A program made the position numbers and the translations under genes. The notes below the pieces were generated by a model, which had not been told where the DNA came from, made no database searches, and was given only the letters and a program-made list of their open reading frames with translations. DNA of 64,000 nucleotides from Xenophilus aerolatus (GTDB lineage: Bacteria > Pseudomonadota > Gammaproteobacteria > Burkholderiales > Burkholderiaceae_C). Location: assembly GCA_029968055.1 (NCBI GenBank), contig JASCNX010000005.1, positions 248,001 through 312,000 of the forward strand. Reading direction: 5' to 3'. Shown here in pieces: positions 59,681 through 64,000 of this stretch; position 1 is the stretch's first letter; every line of letters begins with the position of its first letter.

Positions 59681-59950
59681 TCAGTCGTCGTCCAGCGGAT
59701 GACGGCCGCGCCGCAGGGGCGCCTCGGGCGGCAGGCGCGACTGCCGCAGCACCCGCTCGCCCAGCTCGGTCAGGCCGAACACCACCGCTTCGCCTTCCTC
59801 GCTGAAGGCGAGGTTCAGGGTGCCCCGCGGAACCGAGGCGGTGATGAGTTCCGCCGCCTTGAGCAACCTGACGCTGTCCACCTCGTGCGAATGCCTCACC
59901 ACCAGCGGGAAACGGGCCTTTTCGATGAGGGCGAGGTAGTCGAGTGACAT
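59681..59950 (-). CDS. Small hypothetical protein
   Basis: An 89-residue protein I cannot name. It begins SLDYLALIEKARFPLVVRHS, then VDSVRLLKAAELITASVPRG and VVFGLTELGERVLRQ, and ends in a basic/acidic tail (LRRGRHPLDDD). The middle may form a winged-helix-like or helical fold. CCGGAGAGATCC precedes ATG 59950, which supports the start. No partner gene is obvious. Confidence 0.65.
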   Translation of the reverse strand: MSLDYLALIEKARFPLVVRHSHEVDSVRLLKAAELITASVPRGTLNLAFSEEGEAVVFGLTELGERVLRQSRLPPEAPLRRGRHPLDDD

Positions 59951-60118
59951 GGATCTCTCCGGTCGGGTGCGGGCCATTGTGCAGAGCGAAGCTGAGCCCG
60001 GCATGAGGGCGCCGGAACACCCCTGCAAGCCGTATGAGAACGAAGGTGGGCCATCGCCATGGGCGACCCGCGCCGCGGCCGGCGGCGCTACCATCGTTGC
60101 GCTTCACAGGAGCGACAC

Positions 60119-60730
60119 ATGGCCACCACACGCGGCTTCACCGGCCGGCGCATCGGCACCGAGAGCGCCCGGCGCCTGCCCCCGGGGCAGTACCTCACGC
60201 ACGACTTCCCGGTGCTCAGCAAGGGCCCCGCGCCAACCATCGACCTGGCGCACTGGAGCTTCACCATCAGCCACGGGCCGCGCCCGCTGGCACGCTGGAG
60301 CTGGGACGAGCTGCAGGCGCTGCCGCGCAGCCGCTGGGCCGGCGACATCCATTGCGTCACGCAGTGGAGCAAGTTCGACACCGAGTGGCAGGGCGTGTGG
60401 ATCGACGACCTGCTCGCCGCCGCCGGCCTCACGCCGCCCACTGGCTTCGCGCTCGCGCTTTCGTACGACGACTACGACACCAATGTGCCGGTGCCCGACC
60501 TGATCGGCGGCCGCGCCATGGTCGCCACCCACTTCGACGGCGCGCCGCTGACGCCCGAACACGGCGGCCCGGCGCGGCTGCTGGTGCCGCACCTGTACCT
60601 GTGGAAGAGCGCCAAGTGGCTGCGCGGCCTGCGCTTCACCGAGCGCGACGAGGCCGGCTTCTGGGAGCTGCGCGGCTACCACATGTACGGCGATCCGTGG
60701 CGGCAGCAGCGCTACTCGGACGACCCGTGA
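60119..60730 (+). CDS. Sulfite-oxidase-like molybdopterin oxidoreductase
   Basis: A 203-residue soluble oxidoreductase with the sulfite-oxidase-family molybdopterin fold. The molybdenum Cys is in GDIHCVTQWSK (Cys79). HWSFTISHGP, FALALSYDDYDTNVP and LLVPHLYLWKSAKWLRGL also match the family. It has no signal peptide and no heme or dimer domain, like YedY-type relatives that stay in the cytoplasm. ATG 60119 follows CAGGAGCGACAC. Its stop overlaps the GTG of a flavin reductase, its probable electron partner. The natural substrate is unknown. Confidence 0.9.
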   Translation: MATTRGFTGRRIGTESARRLPPGQYLTHDFPVLSKGPAPTIDLAHWSFTISHGPRPLARWSWDELQALPRSRWAGDIHCVTQWSKFDTEWQGVWIDDLLAAAGLTPPTGFALALSYDDYDTNVPVPDLIGGRAMVATHFDGAPLTPEHGGPARLLVPHLYLWKSAKWLRGLRFTERDEAGFWELRGYHMYGDPWRQQRYSDDP

Positions 60731-61473
60731 GCGCGCCGCCGGACACGCTGGCGCCCACGGCCTGGCAGGAGGCCACCCTCGTGCGCATCGACCCCGTCAC
60801 TGCACACATGCGCGCCTTCGGCTTCGATGCGCCGCGCATGGCGCCGCACCGCGCCGGCCAGCATGTGGACGTGCGCCTCACCGCGCCCGATGGCTACCAG
60901 GCCCAGCGCAGCTACTCGATCACCTCCGCGCCCGGCACCGGCCTGCAGCTGCTGATCGACCGCATCGACGATGGCGAGGTCTCGCCCTTCTTCCACGACG
61001 TGGCGGCGCTGGGCGACACGATCGAGCTGCGCGGGCCGCTGGGTGGCCATTTCGTGTGGCAGCCGGCGGACGGCGGGCCGCTGCTGCTGGTCGGCGGCGG
61101 TTCGGGCCTGGCGCCGCTGGTGGCCATGGCGCGTGCGTGGGCGATCGCCCCCGAGGTGCCGGTGCTGATGCTCGCCTCCGCCCGCACCTGGGCCGACGTG
61201 CCGTGGGCGGACGAACTGGCGGGGCTGGAGGCGCGCCATGCCGGGCGCTTGCGCTTCGTGGCCGCGATCACACGCGCGCAGCCCGTGCGGACGCAGGACA
61301 TCGGCCAGCGCTGGGACGCGTCCCGCATCGGCGCCGAACTGCAGCGCTGGAACATGCTGCCGCGCCACGCCTTCGTGTGCGGCGCCAATCCGTTCGTGGA
61401 GGCGGTGGCGCAGGCGCTGCTCGCTGCCGGCCTGCCGGCACCGGCCATCCGCACCGAGCGCTACGGCGGCTGA
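60727..61473 (+). CDS. Ferredoxin-NADP reductase-like FAD oxidoreductase
   Basis: A 248-residue flavoprotein of the FNR family. FAD binding is at RSYSITSAPG. The NAD(P) site is LLLVGGGSGLAPLVAM, and the C-terminal motif is HAFVCGANPFVEAVAQAL. There is no iron-sulfur domain. GTG 60727 overlaps the molybdoenzyme stop, so the two are translated together. It probably exchanges electrons between NAD(P)H and the molybdoprotein, but this is inferred from the gene pair. Confidence 0.9.
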   Translation: MSAPPDTLAPTAWQEATLVRIDPVTAHMRAFGFDAPRMAPHRAGQHVDVRLTAPDGYQAQRSYSITSAPGTGLQLLIDRIDDGEVSPFFHDVAALGDTIELRGPLGGHFVWQPADGGPLLLVGGGSGLAPLVAMARAWAIAPEVPVLMLASARTWADVPWADELAGLEARHAGRLRFVAAITRAQPVRTQDIGQRWDASRIGAELQRWNMLPRHAFVCGANPFVEAVAQALLAAGLPAPAIRTERYGG

Positions 61474-61514
61474 ACCGCTTTCCTGTTTTTCATGCCCCCT
61501 GTCAGGAGACTCGA

Positions 61515-61928
61515 ATGACCGTCACCGTTCGCCGCAACGGCAGCACCGGCACCGCCCACACGCTGCAGATCCGCGGGCATGCCATCACCGTCGATGCCTC
61601 GATCGCCGGCGGCGGCACCGACGCCGGCCCCGAGCCGCACGACCTCTACGACGCCGCGCTGGCCGCCTGCAAGGCGATCACGATGCTGCTCTATGCACAG
61701 CGGCGCGGCATCCCGATCGAGGACATCCAGGTCGACGTCGATCGCGACGCCAGCCAGGAGCGCCAGGGCACCTACCGCCTGTCGGCGAAGCTGCAGGTGG
61801 GCGGCGCGCTCAGCGACGCCCAGCGCGACGAGCTGCTGCGCGTGGCCGGCAAGTGCCCGGTGCACAAACTCATGACCGAGGTGAAGACCGAGATCGAGAC
61901 CGGCTGGGCCGGCGGCACGGGCGCCTAG
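61515..61928 (+). CDS. OsmC-family peroxiredoxin-like protein
   Basis: A 137-residue OsmC/Ohr-fold protein. The two redox Cys are in LAACKAITMLL (Cys52) and GKCPVHKLM (Cys114), with the PHDLYDAAL motif before the first. Such proteins reduce organic hydroperoxides or thiol-bound sulfur species. AGGAGACTCGA precedes ATG 61515, 41 bases after the FNR-like gene. A shared transcript is likely. The stop lies four bases before the convergent GFA gene's stop. Confidence 0.92.
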   Translation: MTVTVRRNGSTGTAHTLQIRGHAITVDASIAGGGTDAGPEPHDLYDAALAACKAITMLLYAQRRGIPIEDIQVDVDRDASQERQGTYRLSAKLQVGGALSDAQRDELLRVAGKCPVHKLMTEVKTEIETGWAGGTGA

Positions 61929-61932
61929 GCCC

Positions 61933-62355
61933 CTAGCCCGGCATGCGGTCGAAGGCCGTGAGCGTGGGGTCGATGGGGTCCCACGCCAGGCCGCGCCCGC
62001 GGTAGGTCAGCACCTGCGGCGCGAAGCGCGCCGGGTCGTCGAGACTGCCGGCGGGCACGGCGACCAGGTCGGGCATGGCAGCGAATCGCAGGGCCACCGG
62101 CGTGCCGCACACCGGGCAGAAGGCGTGGATCTTGGTGTTGCCGCTGTCGCCCACCGTCTCCCAGTGCCGCAACTCGCCGGCCACGGCCATGTCGGCGCTC
62201 GACGCGAAGGTCAGCCAGGCGCCGTGGCCGGTGCCGCTGCGACGCTGGCAATCGCGGCACTGGCAGTGGTTCTGGAACACGGGCGCGTGCGGCGTGCTGT
62301 AGCGGACCGCGCCGCATGCGCATCCACCGGTGTAGGGCTGGGTCATCGCGGTCAC
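61933..62355 (-). CDS. GFA-family zinc-binding protein
   Basis: A 140-residue member of the glutathione-dependent formaldehyde-activating enzyme (GFA) family. Cysteine clusters are GGCACGAVRY, NHCQCRDCQRRSG and AFCPVCGTP, supplying two zinc sites. Most members other than Gfa itself have no known role. It starts four bases after the SRPBCC gene stop and forms the third gene of an ArsR-SRPBCC-GFA run. ATG 62346 is an alternative start. Confidence 0.9.
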   Translation of the reverse strand: MTAMTQPYTGGCACGAVRYSTPHAPVFQNHCQCRDCQRRSGTGHGAWLTFASSADMAVAGELRHWETVGDSGNTKIHAFCPVCGTPVALRFAAMPDLVAVPAGSLDDPARFAPQVLTYRGRGLAWDPIDPTLTAFDRMPG

Positions 62356-62359
62356 CGGT

Positions 62360-62818
62360 TCAGGCGGACCTGGGCTTGGCGAAGACGTCGATGCCTTCGC
62401 CGGTCTCGAGCAGCGACTTCAGGCTCGACAGCACGATCGGCCAGCCCTTCTGGATGCCGTTGGCCATGCCGCTGCCGGCCTCGAGCTCGTCGTGGGTCAC
62501 GGTGAGGCGCACCATGCCCTCGTACTCGACGATGTCGAAGCTCACGCGGCTGCGGCTTGCCGGATCGTTGGCCTGCGAGGCGTTGCCCCAGGTGATGACC
62601 AGCCGCGTCGGCGGCGAGATCTCGACCACCTCGCCGACCAGCTCGACGGTGCGTGCCTCGTTGGCGCGCACATGCTGCCAGGGCGACCCGGGCTGCCAGT
62701 CGGAGACGTTCTCGTGGCCCCAGTAGCGTCGCGCGATCTCGGGCCGGGTGATCGCCTCGAACACCTTCTCGGGCGTCGAGCGGATGTAGGTCACGTAGAC
62801 GAAACAGGTCTTGCTCAT
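62360..62818 (-). CDS. SRPBCC-family (AHSA1-like) protein
   Basis: A 152-residue START-fold protein of the AHSA1 type. YIRSTPEKVFEAITRPEIARRYWG is the family N-terminus, followed by SDWQPGSPW and VRLTVTHDELE, then GWPIVLSSLKSLLETGE near the end. Genes of this type are very often paired with ArsR regulators, as here: the ArsR stop is two bases upstream of its start. It may bind a hydrophobic ligand, but which one is unknown. Confidence 0.92.
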   Translation of the reverse strand: MSKTCFVYVTYIRSTPEKVFEAITRPEIARRYWGHENVSDWQPGSPWQHVRANEARTVELVGEVVEISPPTRLVITWGNASQANDPASRSRVSFDIVEYEGMVRLTVTHDELEAGSGMANGIQKGWPIVLSSLKSLLETGEGIDVFAKPRSA

Positions 62819-62820
62819 GC

Positions 62821-63135
62821 TCACTCTCCTTCGAGTTGTTTCTTCAGGTCGTGCAGCAGGCCGAGGCGATGGCGCTCGAACTTGCGCACCCAGCGTTCGT
62901 AGACCTCGTGCAGCGGCACCGGGTTGATGAAGTGCAGCTTCTCGCGGCCACGCCACACGGTCGTCACCAGCTGCGCGGCCTCCAGGATGCCCAGGTGCTG
63001 CGTGGTCGACTGGCGCGCCATGTCCAGGTGCTCGCACAGTTCGCCCAGCGTCTGACCGTTGTTCTGGTACAGCAGATCGAGCAGCTTCCTGCGCGTCGGG
63101 TCGGCGAGGGCCTTGAAAACCTTGTCGGCATCCAT
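62821..63135 (-). CDS. ArsR-family winged-helix regulator
   Basis: A 104-residue regulator with no metal-binding Cys cluster. KALADPTRRKLLDLL, then TLGELCEHLDMARQSTTQHLGILEAAQLV and GREKLHFINP give the ArsR winged helix. The single Cys and the pairing with an AHSA1-like gene match the non-metal SRPBCC-linked ArsR group. A perfect inverted repeat lies 28 bases upstream of its ATG at 63135 and is the likely operator. A longer start at 63183 would read through that repeat and is not favoured. Confidence 0.92.
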   Translation of the reverse strand: MDADKVFKALADPTRRKLLDLLYQNNGQTLGELCEHLDMARQSTTQHLGILEAAQLVTTVWRGREKLHFINPVPLHEVYERWVRKFERHRLGLLHDLKKQLEGE

Positions 63136-63163
63136 TCGGTCGGGTGTGTGTTGTGGCGATGAT

Positions 63164-63183
63164 ATGCAGGTAAAAACCTGCAT
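63164..63183. promoter_or_regulatory. Candidate ArsR operator (perfect inverted repeat)
   Basis: ATGCAGGT-AAAA-ACCTGCAT has 8-bp perfect arms around an AAAA centre. It sits 28 bases upstream of the arsR-like start codon, in a promoter-like position for the ArsR-SRPBCC-GFA operon. ArsR-family repressors commonly bind such sites near their own promoter. The match is structural only. Confidence 0.7.
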
Positions 63184-63237
63184 GTCAAGCGTGCCGAGGC
63201 GACGCGCGAGCTCGCGCGCCGCGGCAGAGGACGCTGA

Positions 63238-63966
63238 TCAGTCGCGCCCGGCCGCCTCGATGGCGCGCGCCAGCGCCGCCGGGTTGCTGAACCACATCTC
63301 GTGGCTGCCATCGCATTCGACGAGGCGGAACAGCCCGAGCCGCTCCGACAGCCGCGGGTGCCAGGGCAGGCCGTGCGGCATGGCCGTGTCCTGACGGCAG
63401 TTGACGTAGGACTTGCCGACCGGCAGCTCGGCCAAGGGGCGCTGCAGGCGGACCGGCTCGGTGAAGGTGCGGTAGGGGTGCGGGTTCAGCTGCTCGTAGC
63501 TGCTGCGGGCCAGTGTCAGGTCGGCATCGTTGATGAAGGCCTCGCGCCAGATCTCAAAAGGCAGCACCACGGCCTGCTCGGAGGCTGCCGCCACGGCGTC
63601 GAACAGCGCCACGTAGTGCGGCGGCACGAGGTCGTTGAGGCACTGGCCGTCCAGCGGCACGAAGGCGTTGACGTACACCAGGCGACGGATGCGCGAGGCC
63701 GCACGATCGGCGGCGCCCGAGATGACCATGCCGCCGTAGCTGTGGCCCACGAGGCGGACGTCGGTCAGCGACTGCGACTCGAGGAAGTCGACCAACGAGT
63801 CGATGGCGTCCGACAGGCCGATGCGCCTGCGGTCGTCGGCCGCCCGGTTGCCGGCCAGCGTGGGGCAGTGCACGGTGTGGCCGGCCGCGCGCAGGTGCGC
63901 AGCGGTGGCTTCGAGTTCGGCGCCGGTGTGCCAGGCGCCATGGACGAGGACGTAGGTGTCGGACAT
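63238..63966 (-). CDS. Alpha/beta-hydrolase
   Basis: A 242-residue alpha/beta-hydrolase resembling plant-type esterase/hydroxynitrile-lyase relatives. The start is TYVLVHGAWHTGAELEAT. The nucleophile elbow is LVGHSYGGMVISGAA (Ser), and the late His is in CDGSHEMWFSNP. A helical cap spans about 120-190. RBS AGGAGAAACCGCA precedes ATG 63966. The gap to the ArsR operon is short. The substrate is unknown. Bases 63967-64000 at the window edge hold no gene start I can call. Confidence 0.9.
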   Translation of the reverse strand: MSDTYVLVHGAWHTGAELEATAAHLRAAGHTVHCPTLAGNRAADDRRRIGLSDAIDSLVDFLESQSLTDVRLVGHSYGGMVISGAADRAASRIRRLVYVNAFVPLDGQCLNDLVPPHYVALFDAVAAASEQAVVLPFEIWREAFINDADLTLARSSYEQLNPHPYRTFTEPVRLQRPLAELPVGKSYVNCRQDTAMPHGLPWHPRLSERLGLFRLVECDGSHEMWFSNPAALARAIEAAGRD

Positions 63967-64000
63967 TGCGGTTTCTCCTGTCGATGGGATGACCGCACTC

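Noticed and set aside
63136-63183. Longer ArsR start at 63183
   Set aside because: It would place the palindromic operator inside the coding region and add non-conserved residues. ATG 63135 begins the normal ArsR domain.

Overview
The window is very GC-rich and its genes are tightly packed, often with ATGA or GTGA start/stop overlaps. Its gene content (Bug-type substrate-binding proteins, urtABCDE, prfB with a programmed frameshift, REP-like inverted repeats carrying TTCGGGCTGAGC...GTCGAAG) points to a betaproteobacterium of the Comamonadaceae, probably Variovorax-like. The genus is inferred from family resemblance and was not tested by any search.

Layout. 1-16.1 kb is mostly housekeeping: apaH (cut by the left edge), a CNNM/CBS membrane protein, a small nuclease, a class-V aminotransferase, a DUF938 methyltransferase, tRNA-Thr(CGT), fbp, pepN, a HAD phosphatase, a DUF3829 lipoprotein, prfB (RF2), a DMT exporter, a PHP phosphoesterase, a small conserved protein and a CorA/ZntB-type transporter. 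16.2-18.3 kb holds a PPK2 kinase and a PHB-depolymerase-like esterase. 18.4-24.4 kb is the urea ABC transporter operon urtABCDE. It has a strong terminator between urtA and urtB, a repeat element forming the N-terminus of urtC, and a long inverted repeat between urtD and urtE.

24.5-42.3 kb looks accessory. It starts with an unusual three-domain putative peptidoglycan hydrolase. A TetR-controlled rightward module follows (CocE/NonD hydrolase, Bug protein, metal-dependent cyclase, fumarylacetoacetase, acyl-CoA ligase, DUF6817-like protein). This converges with a leftward IclR-linked acid-sugar module (SDR, IclR, HpcH/HpaI aldolase, SMP-30 lactonase, Asp/Glu racemase, Bug protein, OtnK, OtnC). 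Both look like catabolic units for undetermined substrates.

42.4-50.4 kb contains an MFS exporter, a multi-PAS hybrid histidine kinase, a frameshifted MFS gene, two tiny proline-rich ORFs, an orphan ureD and a hemerythrin-like protein. 50.5-58.8 kb holds a MalT-type LuxR regulator and an acyl-CoA/thiolase/SDR operon. 59.0-64.0 kb has a nucleoside deaminase, a small unknown gene, a molybdopterin oxidoreductase with its putative reductase and an OsmC protein, an ArsR-SRPBCC-GFA operon with a clear palindromic operator candidate, and an alpha/beta hydrolase.

No rRNA, CRISPR array, transposase or prophage was seen. No gene-free stretch exceeds 300 bases except 12159-12752, which holds G-rich tandem repeats and a REP-like inverted repeat. 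All assignments come from reading translations and motifs by eye.
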